From contig NZ_CP011058.1 of assembly GCF_000961095.1 (NCBI RefSeq), positions 2,306,001 through 2,370,000 of the forward strand: DNA of 64,000 nucleotides, read 5' to 3'. The notes beneath the pieces are model-generated. The model was not told the DNA's origin. It did no database searches and worked only from the letters and a program-made list of their open reading frames with translations. Position 1 is the first letter of the stretch, and each line of letters starts with the position of its first letter. Position numbers and translations under genes: made by a program. This DNA comes from Paenibacillus beijingensis (GTDB lineage Bacteria; Bacillota; Bacilli; Paenibacillales; Paenibacillaceae). This document shows, piece after piece, positions 33,129 to 42,741 of this stretch.

Positions 33129-35621
33129 ATGAAGGACAAAGAAAACGTTGTTCTGTTTCCGGGCATGCCGCGCAGCGGCAGGGCGAGCCAGTGGCTTCGC
33201 AAGTGCAAAGAATGGGTGGGAGGCCGGAGAAGCGTCCAGCTGGTTGCGGCCAAGAAATGGACGATCCTGCTCATGCTGGTCGGCTTCCTGCTCGGACGGG
33301 CCGTTATTTTGGAAAATTTGATGCCATTTGCGCCCGCATACTTTGCCGTTATCTTTTTTCTGCGGCGGGATGTGTACAAGCAGGCGGCCATAGCGCTCAT
33401 CGCGGGCAGCTTCTTCGCCATTACGCCCAGTCCGATCCCGATTGCGATGGAGATCGGCGTGCTGTTCCTGCTGCTGAAAGGATTGGAAATGTACGAGCGG
33501 GCCGAGCTGTCGTACGCTCCGGTACTCGTGTTCGTATCGACGATGGTCGTGAAGCTGTTCGGCGTTTTTATCTATAACACGCTCGGGTGGTACGATCTTC
33601 TGATGGTTGCGGTGGAATCGGCGCTCGCGTTCGTGCTGACGCTCGTATTTGTCCAGGCGATTCCGGTGCTGACGCTAACACGCAAGAGCAATGCGCTTAA
33701 GAATGAAGAAATCATCTGCCTGATGATCATGCTGGCGGCCGTTATGACCGGGGCGGTCGGCTGGACCGTATCCGGTCTGTCGGTGGAGCATATATTGTCG
33801 CGTTATATGCTGCTGATGTTCGCGTTCGTCGGCGGAGCGCCGCTCGGCGCTTCGGTTGGTGTGGTGGCGGGACTCATTTTAAGCTTAGCCAATTTGAATG
33901 CCGTCGTTCAAATGAGCCTGCTCGCCTTTTCCGGGCTGCTTGCAGGGCTGCTCCGCGAAGGCGGGCGGATGGCGGTGGCGTTCGGCATGCTGCTCGGCAC
34001 GTCCATTCTTTCGGTTTATATCGGCAATCAGAGCGATGTGATGGATTCCACTTGGGAATCGGTGGCGGCGGCGGCGCTGTTTCTGCTGACGCCGAGGAGC
34101 GCCGTGCGGACTGTTGCCCGCTTTGTGCCGGGAACGAGCGAGCACGCCAAATCGCAGCATGAATATGCGAAACGGGTTAGGGAGGTAACGGCCCAAAGGG
34201 TGACGCAGTTCTCGGAGGTGTTCCGGCAGCTCTCCCGCAGCTTCGGCCAACTGGTCCCGCTGCAGGAAGTGAAGAAGGAGGAGGAGATCGGCCACTTTAT
34301 GAACGCGGTCGCGGAGCGCACCTGCGCCGGCTGCCACCGCAAGGACATGTGCTGGAACGCCAAATTTTACGACACGTACAAGCTGATGACCGAAATGATG
34401 ACGGCGGTGGAGAACGGGAGCTACGGGGGCAAGAAGGATACGCCCAAGTCATGGACGGTGCACTGCATCAAGACGCCGCAGGTGATGGCGGTGCTGCAGC
34501 AGCAATATGAGCTGTACAAGCACGACCTTTATTGGAAAAAACAGATCGGCGAATCCCGGCAGCTTGTAGCCGATCAGCTCTCCGGCGTATCACAGGTGAT
34601 GGAAGATTTGGCGCGGGAAATTACGAGGGAAGGCCAGACGCTGCATCTGCAGGAGGAGCAGATCCGCGATGCGCTGGAATCGCTCGGGCTTTCGATACAC
34701 GGGCTGGACATTATTAACCTTGAGGAGGGGAACGTGGAAATCGAAGTGTACCACACGTTTGCGAGGGGGTTTGACGAAAGCCGCAAAATTATCGCGCCGC
34801 TGCTCTCCGATATTCTCGGCGAGCCGATCGCGGTGAAGACGGAACGGTATCCGGATAAAGAAGGGGAGCCGGCCATGGTATTGTTCGGTTCCGCCAAGGA
34901 ATTCGAGGTCGAGACCGGCATCGCCGGCGCGGCCAAAGGAGGCGATTTACTGTCGGGGGACAGCTTCAGCACCGTCGAGCTCGGCAACGGCAAGTTCGCG
35001 GTCGCCATCAGCGACGGGATGGGCAACGGGGAGCGGGCGCGGCTGGAAAGCAGCACGGCGCTGACGATTCTGCAGCAGCTGCTGCAGTCGGGTATGGACG
35101 AGAAGCTGGCGATCAAGTCGGTGAATTCGGTGCTGATGCTCCGTTCGCCGGATGAAATTTTTGCAACGGTCGATGTGGCGCTGATCGACATGTACACGGC
35201 GAAAACGACGTTTCTGAAAATCGGCTCGACGCCGAGCTTCATTAAGAGGGGCGGCGAGGTCATTGAAGTGACCGCGAGCAATTTGCCGATCGGCATTTTG
35301 CAGGAAATCGACATCGACCTCATCTCGATGCAGCTTTTGCCGGGCGACACGCTCATCATGATGACCGACGGCATCTACGACGCTCCGGGACATGCGGTCA
35401 ACAAAGAGCTTTGGATGAAGCGCATCATCCAGGAAATCGATTCGGACGATCCGCAGCAAATCGCCGATATGATGCTTGAACGCGTCGTGCGCCATCATAA
35501 AGGAAACATCGTGGACGACATGACCGTCGTGGTGGCAAGGGTGGACAAGCATTCGCCGGAATGGGCGACGTTCCGCTGGCCGGGCTTGAATAAATTCGAG
35601 CGTCCGCGAACGGTAAGCTGA
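33129..35621 (+). CDS. spoIIE: Stage II sporulation protein E, PP2C phosphatase
   Basis: SpoIIE dephosphorylates SpoIIAA in the forespore to release sigma-F, and takes part in polar septation with FtsZ. The 830-residue protein has about ten N-terminal membrane spans (to about residue 310), a central regulatory region (NFxxL-type linker with CAGCHRKDMCW cysteines), and a C-terminal PP2C domain with AISDGMGNGERA, MMTDGIYD and DDMTVVVARVD. The ATG at 33129 is set by the promoter upstream. B. subtilis has tRNA genes after spoIIE; none are here. Confidence 0.95.
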   Translation: MKDKENVVLFPGMPRSGRASQWLRKCKEWVGGRRSVQLVAAKKWTILLMLVGFLLGRAVILENLMPFAPAYFAVIFFLRRDVYKQAAIALIAGSFFAITPSPIPIAMEIGVLFLLLKGLEMYERAELSYAPVLVFVSTMVVKLFGVFIYNTLGWYDLLMVAVESALAFVLTLVFVQAIPVLTLTRKSNALKNEEIICLMIMLAAVMTGAVGWTVSGLSVEHILSRYMLLMFAFVGGAPLGASVGVVAGLILSLANLNAVVQMSLLAFSGLLAGLLREGGRMAVAFGMLLGTSILSVYIGNQSDVMDSTWESVAAAALFLLTPRSAVRTVARFVPGTSEHAKSQHEYAKRVREVTAQRVTQFSEVFRQLSRSFGQLVPLQEVKKEEEIGHFMNAVAERTCAGCHRKDMCWNAKFYDTYKLMTEMMTAVENGSYGGKKDTPKSWTVHCIKTPQVMAVLQQQYELYKHDLYWKKQIGESRQLVADQLSGVSQVMEDLAREITREGQTLHLQEEQIRDALESLGLSIHGLDIINLEEGNVEIEVYHTFARGFDESRKIIAPLLSDILGEPIAVKTERYPDKEGEPAMVLFGSAKEFEVETGIAGAAKGGDLLSGDSFSTVELGNGKFAVAISDGMGNGERARLESSTALTILQQLLQSGMDEKLAIKSVNSVLMLRSPDEIFATVDVALIDMYTAKTTFLKIGSTPSFIKRGGEVIEVTASNLPIGILQEIDIDLISMQLLPGDTLIMMTDGIYDAPGHAVNKELWMKRIIQEIDSDDPQQIADMMLERVVRHHKGNIVDDMTVVVARVDKHSPEWATFRWPGLNKFERPRTVS

Positions 35622-35772
35622 CGATAGCAAATCGGATTCTTTGCCGTCATTGACTCCTACGCGGGATTGATCAAGCGCGAACGGTTTCGCTTTCGCAGGT
35701 AGGGATGTGCCGGATTCCAGTGCTGCAAGGAACTGCAAGGAGATGGATTAACGAAGAGGAGGAATCGAATTG

Positions 35773-36551
35773 ATGGGTAAATTAATGCGCAAGTCTTCCG
35801 AAGGTGTCCGTTCCCGTAAAAAAAGAGAAAGTCTGCTGCTGAAGCAGCAGCAGCGGCTTGAAGAGCAGCGAAGAAGCGAGCTTGAGCAGCAGCGCCGGCT
35901 GGCGGAACGCCGCCGGGCGAGAGCGGAACTGGAGCGCCGCCTCGCAGCGGCGAAGGAGCAGCGCCGGCTGGCGGAACTGGAGCAACGACTGCTGCTTGGC
36001 GCACACAGGCGCCGTATTCAGCTGGACTTGCTGTACCGGGCGTTCGATAAAGTGAAATTGACGGTCAAGACGAAAGCGGCCGGAGCTGCCGGGACCATCA
36101 TGACGTTCGTCACCAAGACCCGGGCGCAATGGGCCGGAGTGGTTAATCCGGCAGAAGCGGCGGCTGCACATGCGGCGGATAACGGGATTTCCGGCCGGCC
36201 GTCAGCGTCCTTGCCGGACTCGCGTTCCAGGTTGATCGGACGAATCGGGAGGCGTCGTCATCCGGCAGCCGTCGCCGCCGCTTCGATCCGCAGCAGGAGG
36301 AAGCGTCGGCAGAGCGAAGCCGTAACGGGTCAGCGCCAGGAGCCGTATTTACGGCCGCTCCTGAACAAATATTGGAAAGTCCGGCAGCAGCAGCGACGGC
36401 CACCAGCGGAGCAGGCCGAGCGGGCGGCAAAGCGGCGATTACGGCGAAGACTGGCGAGGAGCCCGTGCCGGTTCGGACGGAAGGAAATGGAGGTGATGAT
36501 CCGGCGGAGCTGGTGATCAAACAAACGCATATGAGCGGTGAAGGAGGTTAA
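35773..36551 (+). pseudogene. Basic coiled-coil protein of unknown function, probably frameshifted
   Basis: The ATG at 35773 follows AGAGGAGGAA. Residues 1-85 are an Arg/Gln/Glu/Leu-rich coiled coil with repeats (EQQRRLAERRRARAELERRL). One continuous frame runs to 36516, but after about 36230 its product becomes an implausible Arg-rich string. The +1 frame from about 36228 to 36551 instead reads a plausible acidic, Ala/Gly-rich tail ending PAELVIKQTHMSGEGG. A one-base indel near 36226-36236 is likely. No family is recognised. Confidence 0.45.
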
Positions 36552-36603
36552 GAGAGCAGCGAATCAACCGGACCATAGAAGCGAAATACTTGCATTTGCC
36601 TAA

Positions 36604-36640
36604 GGCCGTCTCCCCCCATTCGGGGTGACGGTCTCTTTTT
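36604..36640 (+). terminator. Terminator after the coiled-coil gene
   Basis: GGCCGTCTCCCC pairs with GGGGTGACGGTC (36604-36615 with 36622-36633), with mismatches at the centre, followed by five T. Confidence 0.7.
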
Positions 36641-36708
36641 CTGCCGGATGGGTCCGGGTGCAAGCGGGCGGGCCTATTTGGGGGCATAGGGAGCGGTTAT
36701 ACATGAGT

Positions 36709-36730
36709 AGGCGCCGAGTGCGCCTTTTTT
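36709..36730 (+). terminator. Small terminator before yabS
   Basis: AGGCGC (36709-36714) pairs with GCGCCT (36720-36725), then six T including the stem end. A perfect TATAAT at 36750-36755, just after it, may be the -10 of yabS, but no -35 is clear. No tRNA is found in 36552-36859. Confidence 0.6.
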
Positions 36731-36859
36731 CTTTTCCCGGGAAATTGTTTATAATAGGGGGGAAAACAAGTTTAAAACGGTGCGGTTATGAACTCTTCCA
36801 AAACAGGGAAGGCTGATAGAAAGAAGCCTAGATTGCATGTTTTTGGGAGGTTTTCAGAC

Positions 36860-37585
36860 GTGAAACAAATACTGCTCATTACCGACGGCTGCTCGAATGT
36901 CGGCATCAGCCCGGTCGTAAGCGCCGCCCATGCCCTGGCGGAAGGTATCGTTGTCAATGTGGTCGGCATTCTGGATCATGGGGATGTCGGCGAATTCGGA
37001 GCGAAGGAAATTGAAGAGATCGCCCGCTCCGGCGGAGGGATGAGCCGGCTGGCGGATACGCGCCAGCTGTCGCAAACGGTGCAGATGATGACACGCAAAA
37101 CGGTGATGCATACGATTCAGCAGGCCGTTCAGAAAGAATTGAAGCATGTGCTCGGCTCCTCGTCGATCGAGGAACTGCCGCCAGAGAAGCGCAGCGAGGT
37201 CGTGCGCGTGATCGATGAGCTCGGCGAGAGCAGCAAGCTGAGCGTCGCGCTTTTGATCGATGCCAGCGCCAGCATGAAGCCGAAGCTGGCGGCAGTGGAG
37301 GAGGCAATCCGCGATTTGATGCTGAGCCTTCAATCCCGGCAGGGAGAGAGCGAGCTGGCGGTGTTTCATTTCCCGGGCTCGGCATACGGCGACGATTGTA
37401 CGATGGATCTGGGCTGGACCGATAATTTGAGCGGAGTCCAGTCTATTTTTCCGAAGCTGCAGATGAGAGGCACGACGCCGACGGGTCCTGCGCTGCTGCA
37501 GGTCGTCGAATTCTACCGCGGCAGCCGCGCAGAGCGGCGAGGCGGAGTCGAAACGGACGGGATGATGAGTGACGACGTCGTTTAA
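36860..37585 (+). CDS. yabS: von Willebrand factor A domain protein YabS
   Basis: 241 residues. It starts VKQILLITDGCSNVG, resembling an N-terminal A-domain-like module, and later carries the metal-ion (MIDAS) motif DASAS in LLIDASASMKPKL near residue 135, with TPTGPALLQ further on. Cellular function is not established; it is paired with the kinase YabT as in B. subtilis. The GTG at 36860 follows GGGAGGTT; the upstream in-frame ATG (36788) has no ribosome site. It overlaps yabT by 17 bases. Confidence 0.88.
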   Translation: MKQILLITDGCSNVGISPVVSAAHALAEGIVVNVVGILDHGDVGEFGAKEIEEIARSGGGMSRLADTRQLSQTVQMMTRKTVMHTIQQAVQKELKHVLGSSSIEELPPEKRSEVVRVIDELGESSKLSVALLIDASASMKPKLAAVEEAIRDLMLSLQSRQGESELAVFHFPGSAYGDDCTMDLGWTDNLSGVQSIFPKLQMRGTTPTGPALLQVVEFYRGSRAERRGGVETDGMMSDDVV

Positions 37586-38504
37586 GCTGGTCTTGGAACG
37601 GGGAGCGGTTGTGACCGGCAAATGGAAGCAGCGCCGGTACCGGGTCGATCGTCTGCTAGGCGAAGGGGCGAACGGCAAGGTGTTTCTCGTTTCGCGGGAC
37701 CGCAGCTGGTACGCGCTCAAAGTGGGCTCAAGCGCAGTTGACCTGCAGTCGGAGGTCAACGTTTTGCAGTCGCTCGCCGGCCAGCAGCTTCGCCGGCGCG
37801 ACGCGGGCGAACCTTTTCTGATTGATGTGGACGATCTGCAGGCGCGGGACGGCCGGGAATATCCCTTTTATGTAATGAAATACGTAAAGGGCGTCAAGCT
37901 GTCCGACTACTTGCGGGCAGAGCGTCGGGAGTGGTTTCCGGTTGTCGGCTGCAATCTGCTGAAGAGGCTGTGGGAGCTGCACCGGGCGGGCTGGGCGTTC
38001 GGCGATCTGAAGATGGAAAATGTGCTCGTCGCCGATTACGGGCGCGTCGAGCTGGTCGATTACGGAGGCGTGACGGAATTTGGCAAAGGGGTGCGCCAGT
38101 TTACCGAAATCTATGACCGCGGCTTCTGGAACGCCGGGAGCCGAAGCGCGGACGCGGCGTACGATTTGTTCTCGTTTGCGGTTCTGTGCGTTCAGCTCCA
38201 CGAAGGGCGTCGCCTGCAGCAGCTAAGCGCCGCTCAGCTTCCGCAGACGCGCTCGCCGGAAGAACTGCTGAAGCTGGTGCAGGCGAACCCGACGCTGAAG
38301 CCGTTCTCCGGCTGGATCAGCCGCGCAATTGCGGGCGGTTTCCGGGACACGGGTGAAGCGGTGTCGGCCTGGCAGGCCGTCATGCACCGGATCGGCACCT
38401 ATCACAACTCGCAGCCTGCTCCGCGTTGGATGAAGGGGCTGTTCGTCGCCTGCGCGCTGGCGCTGGGGGCGACCGTCTACTGGATTGCACGGACGGGCTT
38501 GTAA
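37569..38504 (+). CDS. yabT: Serine/threonine kinase YabT
   Basis: A 311-residue Hanks-type kinase with one C-terminal membrane span (about 289-307). The Gly loop GEGANG (31-36) and the Lys51 of YALKVG are present. The catalytic loop reads FGDLKMENVL, so the usual HRD His is replaced, and the DFG site reads DYG. B. subtilis YabT is a sporulation kinase activated by DNA and phosphorylating RecA. A GTG start overlaps the end of yabS. Confidence 0.9.
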   Translation: MTTSFKLVLERGAVVTGKWKQRRYRVDRLLGEGANGKVFLVSRDRSWYALKVGSSAVDLQSEVNVLQSLAGQQLRRRDAGEPFLIDVDDLQARDGREYPFYVMKYVKGVKLSDYLRAERREWFPVVGCNLLKRLWELHRAGWAFGDLKMENVLVADYGRVELVDYGGVTEFGKGVRQFTEIYDRGFWNAGSRSADAAYDLFSFAVLCVQLHEGRRLQQLSAAQLPQTRSPEELLKLVQANPTLKPFSGWISRAIAGGFRDTGEAVSAWQAVMHRIGTYHNSQPAPRWMKGLFVACALALGATVYWIARTGL

Positions 38505-38528
38505 CGGCCGAAGGAGATTCGAAAGAAC

Positions 38529-39992
38529 ATGAATGAGAGCTGCGAACTGGAACAAAAACTGGCGGATATCGGAGCGGCGGAGCGGCTGTGGCAAGCCGGC
38601 GACACGCTCCTTGTCGCCGTGTCCGGAGGTCCCGATTCGATGGCGCTTCTGCATGCGCTGCACCGGTTATCCGAACGGCTTGGGCTGACGATTGCCGCCG
38701 CGCACGTCGATCACCGCTTCCGGGGCGGCGAATCGGAGCGGGAGGCGCAAGGGGTACGGGCCTTTGCGGCAAGTTTGGGCATCCCGTGCGAAAGCGCGGC
38801 GATCGACGTTCCCGCTTATATAGAAGAGACGGGAATGAATTTGCAGGCTGCCGCGCGGCTGCTGCGGTATCGATTTCTGCATGAGTCTGCCGCGCGCCTG
38901 GGCGCATCGCGCATCGCGCTCGCTCATCATGCGGACGATCAGGCGGAGACGGTGCTGATGCGGGTGCTGCGCGGCACCTCCACCAGCGGCCTGGCCGGAA
39001 TCCCGCTCAGGCGGCGCGAAAAAAATGTGGAACTTATCCGTCCCTTACTCCGTATGTACAAAAAGGAACTGATTCGCTATTGCGAGGACAATTCCATTTC
39101 ATATTATGTGGACAGCAGCAACGAAAAGCGCGACTACTTCCGCAACGAAATCCGGTTGGATGCGCTTCCGTATCTTTCCCGCTATAACGATCGTCTGACG
39201 GAATCGCTGTGCCGGCTCGCCGACATCGCCTCCGCGGAGGACGAGCTGCTGCGGCTGGAGACGGAGGCGGCCTACACCCGTTTGGTGACCGCTAAGCCCG
39301 GAGAATGCGAGGTTTCGGCCGCCGCTTTCGCCGGGCTGCACGTCGCTTTACAAAGGAGATTGATTAAACTAATATTAAATTATCTTGGATTGGAAAACGA
39401 ACCCACCCCTTATGAGCGGGTGGAGACGATACGAATGGCCTCGCTTGCAGAAGCTCCCGCGACATGGAAGACGGATGCGGGCAGGGGAGTCATTTTCCGC
39501 CGCGAGTATGACTTATTGCGCTGGACAGCCCCCGGCACTGCGGGCGAGGATGCGGGGCAGCCCGCTTCCTCTTTTGTGTATAAAGCGCCGGAGGAGGGCG
39601 ATCTTGCGGTTCCGCAAAGCGGGCTCCGGTTTCGCTTTGAACGGCTTGCGCCGGGCAGCCAAACGGAGCGCCAGCGCCGCTGGGAAGCCCTGTTTGACTT
39701 GAACGGGCTGACCTTTCCGCTGACGGTGCGCAGCAGGCGGCCGGGCGACCGGATGACGGTGCTCGGGTTAAACGGCAGCAAAAAGGTGCAAGATATGTTC
39801 ATTGACGCCAAGATCGCGCCTTCGCGGCGCGGGCTCGTTCCATTGCTGACAGACGGAACCGGCGAACTGCTCTGGATTCCCGGCGTCCGGCGCTCTGCGA
39901 AAGCACTGCCCCGGAAGGAGTCATCGGCCCTGCTGAAGGTTACGGTTCAAGAGGGTGGAAACGGATGCGATTTTCCGCCGGACAGGGGATAG
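38529..39992 (+). CDS. tilS: tRNA(Ile)-lysidine synthase
   Basis: TilS converts C34 of the CAU-anticodon tRNA-Ile to lysidine so that it reads AUA. The 487-residue protein has the PP-loop SGGPDS (32-37), AHVDHRFRG, ALAHHADDQAETVLMR, RNEIR and the C-terminal TilS domain (TVRSRRPGDRM; KKVQDMFIDAKI). The ATG lies after GGAGATT. hpt and ftsH follow, a strongly conserved trio. Confidence 0.95.
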   Translation: MNESCELEQKLADIGAAERLWQAGDTLLVAVSGGPDSMALLHALHRLSERLGLTIAAAHVDHRFRGGESEREAQGVRAFAASLGIPCESAAIDVPAYIEETGMNLQAAARLLRYRFLHESAARLGASRIALAHHADDQAETVLMRVLRGTSTSGLAGIPLRRREKNVELIRPLLRMYKKELIRYCEDNSISYYVDSSNEKRDYFRNEIRLDALPYLSRYNDRLTESLCRLADIASAEDELLRLETEAAYTRLVTAKPGECEVSAAAFAGLHVALQRRLIKLILNYLGLENEPTPYERVETIRMASLAEAPATWKTDAGRGVIFRREYDLLRWTAPGTAGEDAGQPASSFVYKAPEEGDLAVPQSGLRFRFERLAPGSQTERQRRWEALFDLNGLTFPLTVRSRRPGDRMTVLGLNGSKKVQDMFIDAKIAPSRRGLVPLLTDGTGELLWIPGVRRSAKALPRKESSALLKVTVQEGGNGCDFPPDRG

Positions 39993-40062
39993 TAATGCGA
40001 ATAAGCGGCACTTGTAAGCTCATAGTATGAAGTTATACAGCCATTGCGGGAGGGGCAATACG

Positions 40063-40611
40063 TTGCAGAATGACATTCAGGAAATACTTTACAGCTCGGA
40101 ACAAATACAGAACAAGGTCAAAGAGCTCGGTGAGCTTCTGACACGGGATTTTGAAGGGCGCAACCCGCTCGTCATTTGCATTCTCAAAGGCGCGTTTATT
40201 TTTATGGCGGATCTGGTTAAGGAAATACGCACTCCGCTCGAAATAGACTTTATGGCCGTTTCCAGCTACGGGCAGTCGACGAAGTCGTCGGGCGTCGTCA
40301 AGATCATCAAGGATCTCGACGTTTCCGTCGAAGGCCGCGACGTGCTGATCGTGGAAGACATTATCGACAGCGGCTTGACCCTAAGTTATTTGGTCGATGT
40401 GCTCGAGCGGCGCAACGCCAAGTCGGTGACGATCGTAACGATCTTTGACAAGCCGGCCCGGCGGACCGTAGGTTTGGAAGCCGATTACAAAGGCTTTGTC
40501 CTGCCGGATGCGTTTGTCGTCGGCTACGGTCTCGATTACGCCGAGCGCTACCGGAATCTTCCTTTCATCGGCATTTTGAAACCCGAAGTTTACGAGAAGA
40601 AAAACACTTAA
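40063..40611 (+). CDS. hpt: Hypoxanthine-guanine phosphoribosyltransferase
   Basis: Salvages hypoxanthine and guanine with PRPP to IMP and GMP. The 182-residue protein has ILKGAFIFMADL, the VSSYGQST substrate loop, the PRPP motif VLIVEDIIDSGLTL and VVGYGLDYAERYRNLP. A TTG at 40063, after GGGAGGGG, fits the family start; an in-frame ATG at 40027 would add twelve unusual residues. It lies in the tilS-hpt-ftsH cluster. Confidence 0.95.
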   Translation: MQNDIQEILYSSEQIQNKVKELGELLTRDFEGRNPLVICILKGAFIFMADLVKEIRTPLEIDFMAVSSYGQSTKSSGVVKIIKDLDVSVEGRDVLIVEDIIDSGLTLSYLVDVLERRNAKSVTIVTIFDKPARRTVGLEADYKGFVLPDAFVVGYGLDYAERYRNLPFIGILKPEVYEKKNT

Positions 40612-40712
40612 CAACGGATGCGATTCGCCATACTTGCCTTGAAACCGGTTCTATTGTGGTGGCAAGACTTGCTATGGTAAAATATTTTAAGCGTCTTGAG
40701 AGGAGGTAGGGG

Positions 40713-42710
40713 ATGAATCGGATCATCCGGAACACTGGATTTTATTTGCTCATCTTTTTGGTGACCGTCGGAATTGTCCAATTTATCAGCAGCCAAAACG
40801 ACACCACAACCGAAATACGTTACGATCAGCTCGAGCAGGCTATTCAGGACAATAACATCGCCAATGCTAAGCTGCAGTTCGACGGCTACTCCTATCTGGT
40901 GACCGGCGAATATAGAACCAAACCGCAGGGGGCGGAATCAAACAAGTTTTATTCGCGTACGACGGCGGAGGAATTTTCGGTCAAGGAAATTACCGATGCA
41001 TCGAAAGCAAACAACTTTGATTTGACGGTCAAGCCGATGCAGGGTGAAAGCATCTGGCTTACATTCCTCACCTCCATTGTACCGTTTGTCATTATTTTCA
41101 TCTTGTTCTTCTTCCTGATCAACCAAGCCCAAGGCGGCGGCGGCAAAGTGATGAACTTTGGCAAAAGCCGGGCGCGGTTGTACAACGAGGAGAAGAAACG
41201 CGTCACATTCGAGGATGTGGCGGGAGCCGACGAAGAGAAGCAGGAGCTTGTCGAAGTCGTCGAATTTTTGAAAGATCCCCGCAAATTTGCGGCGGTCGGA
41301 GCCCGCATTCCGAAAGGCGTGCTGCTTGTAGGGCCTCCGGGTACCGGTAAAACGCTGCTTGCGCGTGCGGTTGCAGGCGAAGCGGGCGTACCGTTCTTCA
41401 GTATTTCGGGTTCGGACTTTGTGGAGATGTTCGTCGGGGTCGGCGCATCCCGTGTGCGCGATCTGTTCGAGAACGCCAAGAAGAACGCTCCTTGTATTAT
41501 ATTCATTGACGAGATTGACGCGGTAGGCCGTCAGCGCGGCGCCGGACTTGGCGGCGGCCATGACGAGCGTGAGCAGACGCTCAACCAGCTGCTCGTCGAA
41601 ATGGACGGATTCGGCGCGAACGAAGGCATTATTATCGTTGCGGCTACCAACCGTCCGGACATTCTCGACCCGGCTCTGCTGCGTCCGGGACGCTTCGACC
41701 GTCAAATTACGGTTGACCGCCCGGATGTGAAAGGCCGCGAAGCGGTCTTGAAAGTCCATGCCCGCAACAAGCCGTTCGCCAAGGACGTCAAGCTTGACGT
41801 TATTGCGAAACGGACGACCGGCTTTACGGGCGCCGATTTGGAAAACCTGCTCAATGAGGCCGCGCTGCTTGCGGCGCGCCGCAACAAGAAGGATATCGCA
41901 ATGGTCGAAGTCGACGAGGCGATCGACCGCGTCATTGTCGGCACGGAGAAGAAAAGCCGAGTCATCAGCGACCGCGAGAAACGCATTGTCGCTTACCATG
42001 AAGCCGGCCATACCATTATCGGCTACTTCCTGGAGCATGCGGATATGGTTCATAAAGTAACGATTATTCCGCGCGGCCGTGCGGGCGGTTACGTCATTAT
42101 GCTGCCGAAGGAAGACCGGATGCTCGTCACGAAGCAGGAGCTGCTGGACAAAGTTACCGGCCTTCTGGGCGGACGCGTCGCCGAGGAGCTGTTTATCGGG
42201 GAAATCGGTACCGGGGCGTACAGCGACTTCAAGCAGGCGACCGGCATCGTGCGCAGCATGATTATGGAATACGGGATGAGCGAGAAGCTCGGTCCGCTGC
42301 AGTTCGGAACCACGCAGGGCCAAGTTTTCCTCGGACGCGATTTGGGACATGAGCAAAACTATTCCGACGCGATCGCTTACGAGATCGACCAGGAAATGCA
42401 GCGTCTCGTTACGGATTGCTACACGCGCGCCAAAGATCTTCTGACGGAGAAGAGCAAGGAAGTGCATCTGATCGCTCAGACGCTGCTCAGCAACGAAACG
42501 CTTGAGCTTGAGCAAATTAAGCGTCTCATCGATACCGGTTCACTCGACGGAACCGTCTCCGGCGATTCGAAGACGGAAGAGCCGTCCGCTGAGCCGACGA
42601 TCGATACGCTCGGCAACGTAAAGGTGCGGATTCAAACCCGTGAACCGGGCGATCTTACGCCTCCTGCCGGCGATAGCGGCGGCAACAATGATGGCGGAAG
42701 CACGAGCTAA
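40713..42710 (+). CDS. ftsH: ATP-dependent zinc metalloprotease FtsH
   Basis: A membrane-bound AAA+ protease that degrades misfolded membrane proteins and regulators such as Spo0E and SpoIVFA. 665 residues: membrane spans at about 7-25 and 110-130, Walker A GPPGTGKT (207-214), Walker B CIIFIDEIDAVG, arginine-finger region LRPGRFDR, zinc site HEAGH (429-433). The C-terminal 50 residues are disordered, Gly/Asn-rich. A possible promoter is TTGTGG (40654) and TAAAAT (40678), 18 apart. Confidence 0.97.
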   Translation: MNRIIRNTGFYLLIFLVTVGIVQFISSQNDTTTEIRYDQLEQAIQDNNIANAKLQFDGYSYLVTGEYRTKPQGAESNKFYSRTTAEEFSVKEITDASKANNFDLTVKPMQGESIWLTFLTSIVPFVIIFILFFFLINQAQGGGGKVMNFGKSRARLYNEEKKRVTFEDVAGADEEKQELVEVVEFLKDPRKFAAVGARIPKGVLLVGPPGTGKTLLARAVAGEAGVPFFSISGSDFVEMFVGVGASRVRDLFENAKKNAPCIIFIDEIDAVGRQRGAGLGGGHDEREQTLNQLLVEMDGFGANEGIIIVAATNRPDILDPALLRPGRFDRQITVDRPDVKGREAVLKVHARNKPFAKDVKLDVIAKRTTGFTGADLENLLNEAALLAARRNKKDIAMVEVDEAIDRVIVGTEKKSRVISDREKRIVAYHEAGHTIIGYFLEHADMVHKVTIIPRGRAGGYVIMLPKEDRMLVTKQELLDKVTGLLGGRVAEELFIGEIGTGAYSDFKQATGIVRSMIMEYGMSEKLGPLQFGTTQGQVFLGRDLGHEQNYSDAIAYEIDQEMQRLVTDCYTRAKDLLTEKSKEVHLIAQTLLSNETLELEQIKRLIDTGSLDGTVSGDSKTEEPSAEPTIDTLGNVKVRIQTREPGDLTPPAGDSGGNNDGGSTS

Positions 42711-42741
42711 AGTTAATATTCAGGTTATAGATTATGAACGC

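Noticed and set aside
40938..42515. A 525-codon open frame on the minus strand inside ftsH
   Set aside because: It is antisense to a certain gene and arises from GC-rich codon use; its product is His/Arg/Gln-rich without any recognisable domain or ribosome site.
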